NCBI GenBank assembly: GCA_035316885.1
Contig: DATHII010000342.1
Location: 1 to 8,640 of the forward strand
Reading direction: 5' to 3'
Length of the DNA stretch: 8,640 nt
DNA from: DASRTE01 sp035316885
GTDB taxonomy: Bacteria; Actinomycetota; Actinomycetes; Jiangellales; Jiangellaceae
Shown: in pieces, positions 1 through 6,354 of the stretch
Layout of the letters: each line of letters starts with the position of its first letter
Position numbering within the stretch: position 1 is the stretch's first letter
Translations under genes and position numbers: made by a program
Notes under the pieces: model-generated
What the model saw: the letters and a program-made list of their open reading frames with translations, nothing else
Database searches by the model: none
What the model was told of the DNA's origin: nothing

Positions 1-1199
1 TTGGCATACAGACCCTTGCGATCGCGCTGCTCGCAGACCGCAAGTGGCGTCGCGACGTGGACGAGCACGAAGTCGCCGTGCGCCTCGACCATGCGGCGGA
101 CCTCGGCTCGGGTAGCGGCGAATGGCGCGACCGGAGCGCAAACCGCCACGCCGCCGTGGCGGGTCACCTCGCTCGCGACCCATCCGATCCGCCTGACGTT
201 GAGGTCGCGGTCGGCGCGGCTGAATCCGAGTCCGGCCGACAGCAGCCGGCGCGCGGCGTCGCCATCGACCAGCGTCACCGTCCGGCCTCGCTCGAGCAGG
301 GCGTCGGCCAGTCCGCGGGCCAGCGTCGACTTGCCCGACCCGGACAGGCCGGTGAAGAACACCGTCAGCCCGCGCACGGAGCGCACCGGCCGCCAGGTGC
401 GGAGGACGGCGGCCACGTCCGCGGCGACGATCTCCTCCACGGCTCCCGGCTCGGCGTCGAGAGCGGACCTGATCCGGGTCCATCCGGTGGGGTCGGGCGC
501 CGCGTCCGGGTCGAGGATCGTGCATCCGGCTGCGTCGACGAACTCGGCTGCGCCTGGGGGAGCCGCGGTGTCGGCTCCCGGCACCAGCGGCAGCGGCACC
601 AGCATGGCCACCCCAGCCGGCGTCGCGAGCCGCGGCAGCGAGGCCCGAACAGCCCGCACCAGGATCTCCGGCGGGAGTCCCGACGGGCCGGTGTCCGCGA
701 CGCAGGGTAGGACGAGGAGGCGGGCGCCGTGTCGGGCTGCCACGTCAACGAGGGCCTGCTCCTCGGCGGCCGTCAGCGGTCGCCCGAGTGCGATCCCGAT
801 CGCTGCGCCTCCGGCCAGCTCACGGCGCACCTCGTCCGGCCGCCGCCGCAGCGCGCGGAACGGCCCGGCGCGGAACGGACGTAACGCTCCGACCGGCCCG
901 GCGACCCGAGCGAGGCGCCCGTCGTGGCCGGGCAAGACATTCTCGACGGAGACCTCCGCGAGCGGCGTCCCCTCCTCGTCGGTGAGCACGAGATGGCCGG
1001 CCTCGGCCGAGGCTTCGCCGACCGACGCCGGTACGTCGACCGTCACCCGGGCCGGGCCGTGGATGCCGGCGAGAAGCAACTCCACCTGCCCGAGCACCGC
1101 CGGCGAGGGCACGTGCGTCGGCCAGGCCGCAAGCTCCTCGGGAAGTGCGTCGGGTCCGGCCACGAGACAATCGTGCCTGCGGCGGACCAGAACTCGCAC
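1..1199 (-). CDS. cysC: Adenylylsulfate (APS) kinase with degenerate ATP-sulfurylase-like N-terminal domain, 3' end cut by window edge
   Basis: Read on the minus strand from GTG at 1199-1197; 399 codons are visible and the frame runs off the left edge. AGGTGG at 1211-1206 lies 6 nt before the GTG and supports this start. The C-terminal part is APS kinase, which phosphorylates adenylyl sulfate to PAPS in cytoplasmic sulfate activation. Visible motifs are the P-loop GLSGSGKST (284-292), DGD at 312-314, GLGFSRADRDLNVRRIG (323-339) and KGLYA (395-399) at the edge. Residues 1-260 resemble ATP sulfurylase: GPVGALRPF..GPFRAL (101-116) matches the segment before the catalytic loop. But where that family has QTRNPxHRAH, this protein reads ALGRPLTAAE (137-146), and no GRD-type ATP motif follows; the domain is also shorter than a whole sulfurylase (about 380 residues). 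Inference: an active kinase carrying an inactive sulfurylase-like module, so sulfurylase activity must come from another gene. Kinase identity is firm; the N-terminal assignment is moderate. Divergent from mfd. Confidence 0.88.
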   Translation of the reverse strand, partial: MRVLVRRRHDCLVAGPDALPEELAAWPTHVPSPAVLGQVELLLAGIHGPARVTVDVPASVGEASAEAGHLVLTDEEGTPLAEVSVENVLPGHDGRLARVAGPVGALRPFRAGPFRALRRRPDEVRRELAGGAAIGIALGRPLTAAEEQALVDVAARHGARLLVLPCVADTGPSGLPPEILVRAVRASLPRLATPAGVAMLVPLPLVPGADTAAPPGAAEFVDAAGCTILDPDAAPDPTGWTRIRSALDAEPGAVEEIVAADVAAVLRTWRPVRSVRGLTVFFTGLSGSGKSTLARGLADALLERGRTVTLVDGDAARRLLSAGLGFSRADRDLNVRRIGWVASEVTRHGGVAVCAPVAPFAATRAEVRRMVEAHGDFVLVHVATPLAVCEQRDRKGLYA

Positions 1200-1253
1200 C
1201 TGAGGCCACCTGTCGGACCCGCGACGTAGACTTGGGACGAACCCCTATCCGCA

Positions 1254-1287
1254 CGGGTCGGGGGCATGCGTGCGTGCCCCCGACCCG
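1254..1287. repeat. Perfect 13-bp GC-rich inverted repeat in the mfd leader
   Basis: CGGGTCGGGGGCA (1254-1266) and TGCCCCCGACCCG (1275-1287) are exact reverse complements separated by 8 nt (TGCGTGCG). It lies between the divergent cysC-like gene and mfd, ending 6 nt before the mfd ribosome binding site. In RNA it would form a very stable hairpin just upstream of the start codon. No U tract follows, so a classic terminator on the plus strand is unlikely. It could be a protein-binding palindrome, a leader hairpin limiting mfd expression, or a terminator for transcription arriving from outside. The structure is directly visible; its role is not. Confidence 0.85.
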
Positions 1288-1302
1288 ACATGTGAAGGAC
1301 TG

Positions 1303-4300
1303 ATGAGCCTCACCGGTCTGCTCAATGCCCTGCTCGACGAGTCCGGCGATCCCGCCCTGCGCTCTGCCGCGACCGACGCACGTGCCGGTACCGTCACCGC
1401 GCTCGACCTCACCGCGCCGCCACCGCTGCGGCCGTTCGTGGTCGGCGCGGTGGCCGACCGCACGGCCGGTGGATCGCGGCCGGTACTCGCCGTTACCGCC
1501 ACCTCGCGCGAGGCCGAGGACCTCGTCGACGCGCTGCGCTGCCTGCTGCCGCCCGACTCGGTCGCTGAGTACCCGTCGTGGGAGACCCTCCCGCACGAGC
1601 GGCTCTCGCCGCGCAGCGACACCGTCGGCCGCCGGCTGGCTGTGCTACGCCGTCTGGTCCATCCCGTCGAGAGCGACGACCCGGGTACCGGTCCGCTCCA
1701 GGTGGTCGTCGCGCCGGTGCGCAGCGTTCTCCAGCCGCAGGTCGCCGGGCTGGCCGATCTCCGGCCGGTGCGGGTGCAGGCGGGTGACGACATGGCCCTC
1801 GACGATCTCGTCGAACAGCTGGCCGCTGCGGCGTACACGCGGGTCGACCTGGTCGAGCGGCGCGGCGAGTTCGCGGTCAGGGGCGGGATCGTCGACGTCT
1901 TCCCGCCGACCGCGGAGCACCCGCTCCGGGTCGACTTCTGGGGCGACACCGTCGAGGAGATCCGCTGGTTCAAGGTGGCCGACCAGCGGTCGTTGGAGTC
2001 GGCCGAGCACGGTCTGTGGGCGCCTCCGTGCCGCGAGCTGCTACTGACCGGCGAGGTCCGCGAGCGTGCCGCCGCCCTGGCTCGGCGCCACCCGGAGCTG
2101 GCAGACCTCTTCGACAAGATCGCGTCCGGCGTGGCGGTCGAGGGGATGGAGTCGCTGGCCCCGGTGCTCGTCGACCGGATGGAGCTCCTGCTCGACCTGC
2201 TCCCGCCGGGCACCCACATCCTGGTGTGCGACCCGGAGCGCGTTCACACCCGCGCCCACGACCTCGTGGCCACCAGCCAGGAGTTCCTTGAGGCGTCCTG
2301 GGCAGCGGCGGCAGGAGGTGGGCGGGCACCGATCGACCTCGGCCCCGCTGCCTACCGGACCCTGGCCGACGTCCGCTCCCACGCGATCGCGCTCGGTCTG
2401 CCCTGGTGGGGGGTCAGCCCCTACGGCACGGATGAGGAGCTGGCCGACGTCGAGGGCGTCGAGAGCCGCATGGTCGACGCACGCCCGGCCGACTCGTACC
2501 GCGGCGACACGCAGCGGGCGCTGGCCGATCTGAAGGGCTGGCTCGACGACCGGCAACGGACCGTCATCGTGACCGGTGGCCACGGCACGGCGCATCGTGT
2601 GGTCGAGCTGCTCGGCGACGCCGACATCCCCGCCCGCTATGACGAGGCCCTCGATGCGGCTCCCGGTCCCGGCGTGGTCCACGTGACGACGGGCGCGCTG
2701 GCACACGGCTTCGTCGCGTCCGCCGCCGGTCTGGTCGTCCTGACCGAGGACGACGTCACCGGGCAGCGTGCCTCCACCAAGGACATGCGCCGGATGCCGA
2801 GCCGGCGCCGCAACCAGGTCGACCCACTACTGCTGCGGCTCGGCGACTTCGTCGTGCACGACCAGCACGGCGTGGGCCGCTACGTCGAGATGACCAGCCG
2901 CACCGTCCAGGGCGCGATGCGCGAGTACCTGGTGCTCGAGTACGCCCCTGGCCGGCGGGGGCAACCGCCCGATCGGCTCTACGTGCCGACCGACCAGCTC
3001 GAGCAGGTGACGAAGTACGTCGGCGGCGACACCCCGTCCCTGGACCGCATCGGCGGCTCCGACTGGGCAAGGCGCAAGGGTCGCGCCCGTAGGGCCGTTC
3101 GTGAGATCGCCGCCGAGCTGATCAAGCTCTACGCCGCCCGCCAGGCGGCGCCGGGCCACGCCTTCGGCCCCGACACACCGTGGCAGCGCGAGCTCGAGGA
3201 TGCATTCGCGTACGTCGAGACACCCGACCAGCTCACGGTCATCGACGAGGTCAAGCGCGACATGGAGCGAACCGTCCCGATGGACCGGGTGATCGCGGGC
3301 GACGTCGGGTACGGGAAGACCGAGATAGCCGTGCGTGCGGCGTTCAAGGCCGTACAGGAAGGCAAGCAGGTCGGTGTGCTCGTGCCCACCACGCTGTTGG
3401 TGTCGCAGCATTTCGCCACGTTCTCCGAGCGCTACGCGCAGTTCCCGGTCACAGTGCGGGCGCTGTCGCGTTTCCAGTCCGACCGCGAAGCGGCCGAGAC
3501 GCTGCGCGGGCTCGCCGAGGGGACCGTCGACGTCGTCATCGGCACCCACCGGTTGCTCACCGGCGACGTCCGGTTCAAGGACCTCGGCCTGGTCGTCGTG
3601 GATGAGGAGCAGCGCTTCGGCGTCGAGCACAAGGAGAAGCTCAAGCACCTGCGAGCCGACGTCGACGTCCTCACCATGTCCGCGACCCCCATCCCGCGCA
3701 CGCTGGAGATGTCGATCACAGGAATCCGCGACATGTCGACGATCACGACACCGCCGGAGGAGCGCCACCCGGTCCTGACCTACGTCGGTGCCTATGACGA
3801 GAAGCAGATCGGTGCGGCGATCCGCCGCGAGCTCATGCGCGACGGCCAGGTGTTCTTCGTCCATAACCGGGTCGAGACGATCGAGAAGGCGGCGGCCCGG
3901 GTGCGAGAGCTCGTCCCGGAGGCGAGGGTCGCCACGGCCCACGGGCAGATGGGCGAGCACGCCCTCGAGCAGGTGATCGAGGACTTCTGGGAGCGCGAGG
4001 CCGACGTCCTCGTCTGCACCACGATCGTCGAGACCGGCCTCGACATCTCCAACGCCAACACCCTCATCGTCGACCGGCCCGACCGGCTGGGCCTCTCCCA
4101 GCTGCACCAGCTGCGCGGTCGCGTCGGTCGTGGCCGTGAGCGCGCGTACGCCTACTTCCTCTACCCCCGCGACACACCGATGACCGAGGAGGCGCACGAG
4201 CGGTTGTCGACGATCGCCACCCACTCCGATCTGGGCGCGGGCATGCAGGTCGCGATGAAAGACCTGGAGATCCGCGGGGCCGGCAATCTGCTGGGCGGCG

Positions 4301-4872
4301 AGCAGTCCGGCCACATCGCCGACGTCGGGTTCGATCTCTACGTCCGCCTCGTCGGCGAGGCGGTGGCCGAGTACCGAGGCGACGGCGCGCCGGAGGTGGC
4401 CGACGTCCGAGTGGAGCTGCCCGTCGACGCACATCTGCCGCACGAGTACGTCGCGAGCGAGCGGCTGCGGCTCGAGGCCTACCGGCGGCTGTCCGAGGCG
4501 CTCACCGACGCCGACGTCGACGCCATCCGCGACGAGCTCGACGACCGCTACGGATCACCGCCGCGGCCTGCGCAGAACCTGCTGGAGGTCGCCCGGTTCC
4601 GTGCCCACGCTCGCGCGGCGGGCCTGCGCGAGGTCACCCAGGCCGGCAAGCACGTCCGCTTCGGGCCGGTTTCGCTCAGGGACTGGCAGCGGGTCCGCCT
4701 CGAGCGACTCTTCCCAAAGAGCCTGGTCAAAGAGGCTGTCGGGACCGTCCTGGTTCCGCGGCCCTCGACCACTCTCGTCGGTGGCGCCCCGTTGCGCGAC
4801 GTCGAGTTGCTGGCCTGGGCCCGTGGGTTCGTCGACGCCGTCCTCCTCGAGGCGCCTGAGTCCGCCGCCTGA
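1303..4872 (+). CDS. mfd: Transcription-repair coupling factor Mfd
   Basis: The protein is 1189 residues, normal for actinobacterial Mfd. Mfd is a DNA translocase that removes stalled RNA polymerase from template lesions and recruits UvrA for nucleotide excision repair. In order: a UvrB-homology region with SWETLPHERLSP near residue 93 and RRGEFAVRGGIVDVFPPTAEHP near 183; the RNA polymerase-interacting domain with GDFVVHDQHGVGRYVEM from 514; Walker A GDVGYGKTE (666-674); DEEQ (767-770); SATPIPRTLEM (793-803); helicase motif VI QLHQLRGRVGR (933-943); a TRG-like segment around 980-1010 (DLEIRGAGNLLGGEQSGH); and the C-terminal D7 domain from about 1034. All expected motifs are intact. Start: ATG at 1303 follows GAAGGA at 1294-1299 with tight spacing; an in-frame GTG at 1270 would add 11 residues but lies inside the hairpin loop, so ATG is preferred. 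Ends in TGA at 4870-4872, convergent with the AbiEi-like gene. Confidence 0.98.
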   Translation: MSLTGLLNALLDESGDPALRSAATDARAGTVTALDLTAPPPLRPFVVGAVADRTAGGSRPVLAVTATSREAEDLVDALRCLLPPDSVAEYPSWETLPHERLSPRSDTVGRRLAVLRRLVHPVESDDPGTGPLQVVVAPVRSVLQPQVAGLADLRPVRVQAGDDMALDDLVEQLAAAAYTRVDLVERRGEFAVRGGIVDVFPPTAEHPLRVDFWGDTVEEIRWFKVADQRSLESAEHGLWAPPCRELLLTGEVRERAAALARRHPELADLFDKIASGVAVEGMESLAPVLVDRMELLLDLLPPGTHILVCDPERVHTRAHDLVATSQEFLEASWAAAAGGGRAPIDLGPAAYRTLADVRSHAIALGLPWWGVSPYGTDEELADVEGVESRMVDARPADSYRGDTQRALADLKGWLDDRQRTVIVTGGHGTAHRVVELLGDADIPARYDEALDAAPGPGVVHVTTGALAHGFVASAAGLVVLTEDDVTGQRASTKDMRRMPSRRRNQVDPLLLRLGDFVVHDQHGVGRYVEMTSRTVQGAMREYLVLEYAPGRRGQPPDRLYVPTDQLEQVTKYVGGDTPSLDRIGGSDWARRKGRARRAVREIAAELIKLYAARQAAPGHAFGPDTPWQRELEDAFAYVETPDQLTVIDEVKRDMERTVPMDRVIAGDVGYGKTEIAVRAAFKAVQEGKQVGVLVPTTLLVSQHFATFSERYAQFPVTVRALSRFQSDREAAETLRGLAEGTVDVVIGTHRLLTGDVRFKDLGLVVVDEEQRFGVEHKEKLKHLRADVDVLTMSATPIPRTLEMSITGIRDMSTITTPPEERHPVLTYVGAYDEKQIGAAIRRELMRDGQVFFVHNRVETIEKAAARVRELVPEARVATAHGQMGEHALEQVIEDFWEREADVLVCTTIVETGLDISNANTLIVDRPDRLGLSQLHQLRGRVGRGRERAYAYFLYPRDTPMTEEAHERLSTIATHSDLGAGMQVAMKDLEIRGAGNLLGGEQSGHIADVGFDLYVRLVGEAVAEYRGDGAPEVADVRVELPVDAHLPHEYVASERLRLEAYRRLSEALTDADVDAIRDELDDRYGSPPRPAQNLLEVARFRAHARAAGLREVTQAGKHVRFGPVSLRDWQRVRLERLFPKSLVKEAVGTVLVPRPSTTLVGGAPLRDVELLAWARGFVDAVLLEAPESAA

Positions 4873-4886
4873 CGGGCGTGGTGGCG

Positions 4887-4923
4887 ACTTCACAGACCGC
4901 AACGCACTTCACAGACCGCAACG
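4887..4923. repeat. Two tandem copies of an 18-bp repeat (19-bp period)
   Basis: ACTTCACAGACCGCAACG occurs at 4887-4904 and again, identically, at 4906-4923, with one base between the copies. The repeat lies in the 129-bp gap between the converging ends of mfd and the AbiEi-like gene. A shorter inverted copy of its first part lies at 4985-4995. Two copies with a single-base gap do not make a CRISPR array. I recognise no known regulator site in it. It may be an intergenic repeat family or the recognition/boundary sequence of the neighbouring nuclease-like gene; this is inference. Confidence 0.85.
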
Positions 4924-4984
4924 TCGAAACCACGGGTTCAGCGGCCTGGGAGCGACGCTCAGCCGTGTGGGGTGCGCTCTACCG

Positions 4985-4995
4985 TGTGAAGTGCG
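4985..4995. repeat. Inverted partial copy of the 18-bp repeat
   Basis: TGTGAAGTGCG here is the exact reverse complement of CGCACTTCACA at 4903-4913, which spans the junction of the two tandem copies. It ends 6 nt before the stop codon of the minus-strand AbiEi-like gene. Together the two sites could pair as an 11-bp stem across about 70 nt in the 3' untranslated region of either gene. The intervening sequence also has a weak GAGC-GAC-GCTC hairpin (4950-4960). No convincing intrinsic terminator with a T tract is visible between the two convergent genes. Confidence 0.6.
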
Positions 4996-5001
4996 GCCAG
5001 A

Positions 5002-6057
5002 TCACGCCGGCAGCACGACCTCGACCGGCAGGGGGGAGGGCCAGTCCGCCGGTTCCGGCGCGACCGGTCCAACCCCCGGCACGTGCTTCCACCAGCGGAT
5101 CGGCTCCTCGCGCGGCGGGTTGTCGCGAAGGAGGGCCGCGAACCGCTGAGCCAACTCGGCGCGCCGGTACAGCGCGAGCTGCCAGCCATACCGGGCGACG
5201 TCCAGGCCGAGGCGGCGCAGGTTCCACTCGCGTTCGTTCTGGGCCGCCACGATGAACGACGCGTCGGGCCGGTTGTCGTACTTGACGGCGCCGTCACCCT
5301 CGCTGGCCGCCCAGTGGAACGGCCACAGGCCGTCGACCCGGTACACCGGCCCGTCCGCGCCCACCCAGGCATTGGACACCGGCATGGGCAGCGCGAACTC
5401 GATGCAGGTGAAGCGACCCAGCGTCTCCAGCGGGTTCTCCGCTCGAGGGTCGGCATGGTCGACCACCCATCGAGCCCGGATCACGTCTGGCCATCTGCTC
5501 ATGTCGCCGAGGGCGGAACCGAGGTCGACTCCGGCGCGTGCGGCAGCATCAGCGACGACCAGGGCGTGGGCGAGAGGTGCGTTCCTCGCAACGTCGGCCA
5601 CCGCCCAGGACCGGCTCACCACACGAAGTCGGTCAGATCGGATGTGATGTCTGTCCGGCAGAGTCGACACCAGGACGTGGCCGTACGGCGTGGTCTGCGG
5701 CGACCGCTGCGGTGACTTCGGCCGGACGACGAGTGGCAGGTCGGGAGGCGGGCCGAGGGTCGGCAGGCCCCAGGTCACGACCGCCGACCAACCGGTCAGG
5801 TAGGCGTCACGCCCGCAGGCCGTGACGAATGCCCGCGCTCGCAGGCGGTGCTGCTGCCATGCGTCGAGACCCTCGAGCACAGAGGTCGCCACGTAGTGGC
5901 CGACCGCAACGCGGGTCAGATGTCCTGCCGCGACCAGCCGCCGGATCCGGCCTTCGGTGAGCCCGGCCGCCCTGGTACGGCGGACGTCGAGGACACCGTC
6001 GCCCTCGCGGAGCAGGTGGCAGACGTCTGGCGGTAGGTCGCTGGGTCGGCTGGCCAT
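5002..6057 (-). CDS. Orphan AbiEi-family antitoxin-like protein with DUF559/Vsr-like nuclease-type C-terminal domain
   Basis: The protein is 351 residues, from ATG at 6057-6055 (GAGG 9 nt upstream) to TGA at 5004-5002. Residues about 18-57 fit the N-terminal winged-helix domain of AbiEi type IV antitoxins: DVRRTRAAGLTEGRIRRLV then GHLTRVAVGHYVA. Residues about 205-300 fit the C-terminal domain of the large actinobacterial DUF559-like group, with a Vsr/PD-(D/E)XK pattern: ENPLE (207-211), YRVDGLWP (239-246), SEGDGAVKY (252-260) and NEREWNLRRLGLDVARYGW (274-292). Candidate active-site residues E211, D242, E253, D255 and K259 are present, so the nuclease could be active. AbiEi normally represses its own operon and neutralises the AbiEii nucleotidyltransferase toxin. 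No toxin gene is next to it: mfd lies on one side and a sugar transporter on the other, so it stands alone. Function is unproven; a stand-alone regulator, a defence nuclease or a selfish gene are all possible. The open frame extends upstream to about 7407 only because it runs antisense through the transporter gene. Confidence 0.82.
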   Translation of the reverse strand: MASRPSDLPPDVCHLLREGDGVLDVRRTRAAGLTEGRIRRLVAAGHLTRVAVGHYVATSVLEGLDAWQQHRLRARAFVTACGRDAYLTGWSAVVTWGLPTLGPPPDLPLVVRPKSPQRSPQTTPYGHVLVSTLPDRHHIRSDRLRVVSRSWAVADVARNAPLAHALVVADAAARAGVDLGSALGDMSRWPDVIRARWVVDHADPRAENPLETLGRFTCIEFALPMPVSNAWVGADGPVYRVDGLWPFHWAASEGDGAVKYDNRPDASFIVAAQNEREWNLRRLGLDVARYGWQLALYRRAELAQRFAALLRDNPPREEPIRWWKHVPGVGPVAPEPADWPSPLPVEVVLPA

Positions 6058-6240
6058 GGCCGACAGCCTCAGCCGACGCAGCCCGAGTGCACTCGTGCCG
6101 GACGCGGTCTGTGGACGGCGGCGTTCGGTGAGACGTCTTGTGGACGGCCGCATTGGCTTGGGGATCTGTGTGCGGCGGTCCACTACCCCAACGACTCCCG
6201 CCGCGGCGTTCGGGTCGTTACCGGATCGTGACTGAGACGG
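6058..6240. other. Upstream part of the divergent intergenic region
   Basis: This non-coding stretch separates the AbiEi-like gene (minus) from the sugar transporter operon (plus). It contains TGTGGACGGC twice (6110-6119 and 6139-6148) and GCGGTCTGTG (6104-6113), which is the reverse complement of ten bases of the repeat at 4887-4923. A possible plus-strand -35 element TTACCG lies at 6218-6223, with a poor -10 candidate 17-19 bp downstream near 6241-6248. No credible promoter for the AbiEi-like gene could be picked out. No small gene with a good ribosome binding site was found here. Confidence 0.4.
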
Positions 6241-6245
6241 ACTAG

Positions 6246-6288
6246 TAGGAAACCTTCCAGTAGTGCAATGCTCAGGAAAGATTCCTAT
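6246..6288. promoter_or_regulatory. Two GGAA-N3-TTCC palindromes, probable tandem operators of the sugar ABC operon
   Basis: Seen directly: GGAA-ACC-TTCC at 6248-6258 and AGGAA-AGA-TTCCT at 6274-6286, centres 27 bp apart. They lie 67-107 bp upstream of the transporter start codon, where a core promoter or early leader would be, in sequence that is locally AT-richer than its surroundings. GGAAA-TTTCC type palindromes are the sort of site bound by ROK-family sugar repressors in actinobacteria; this attribution is from general recollection, not a match I could run. LacI-type (central CG) and DasR dre-type (ACTGGTCTAGACCA) sites were looked for and not found. No regulator gene is in the window. 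Confidence 0.5.
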
Positions 6289-6340
6289 CAGTCTCGCCGA
6301 CACTCCACGGTGCCCGTCGCCCGACGAGCACCTCGCACCC

Positions 6341-6347
6341 GGGAGGA
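6341..6347 (+). promoter_or_regulatory. Ribosome binding site fixing the start of the solute-binding protein
   Basis: GGGAGGA lies 7 nt upstream of GTG at 6355-6357. This strong Shine-Dalgarno, and the lipoprotein signal beginning right after the GTG, show that the longer frame from 6268 is not the true start. Confidence 0.85.
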
Positions 6348-6354
6348 CCCGCAC

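Noticed and set aside
1..1203. Plus-strand 400-residue open frame at the left edge
   Set aside because: It is antisense to the minus-strand APS kinase gene, whose P-loop and other motifs are clear; the plus-strand product is Arg/Ser/Pro-rich low-complexity sequence typical of a shadow frame in GC-rich DNA.
2827..4443. 538-residue minus-strand open frame inside mfd
   Set aside because: It lies entirely antisense to the Mfd helicase region, which has all family motifs in the plus frame; the length is explained by high GC content.
4887..4923. Possible CRISPR array
   Set aside because: Only two copies with a 1-base gap; no spacers and no cas genes.
4950..4960. Terminator between mfd and the AbiEi-like gene
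   Set aside because: The GAGC-GAC-GCTC stem is only 4 bp and has no T tract on either strand; too weak to call.
5902..5911. Further copy of the intergenic repeat (GACCGCAACG) inside the AbiEi-like gene
   Set aside because: Ten bases only, within conserved coding sequence for the winged-helix domain; best explained by codon choice.
6118..6213. Direct repeat GCGGCGTTCGG (6118-6128 and 6203-6213)
   Set aside because: Eleven GC-rich bases in GC-rich DNA with no further symmetry; likely chance.
6268..6354. Longer start (ATG 6268) for the solute-binding protein
   Set aside because: It would put 29 charged residues before a lipoprotein signal peptide and overlaps the second palindrome; GTG 6355 has a far better ribosome binding site.
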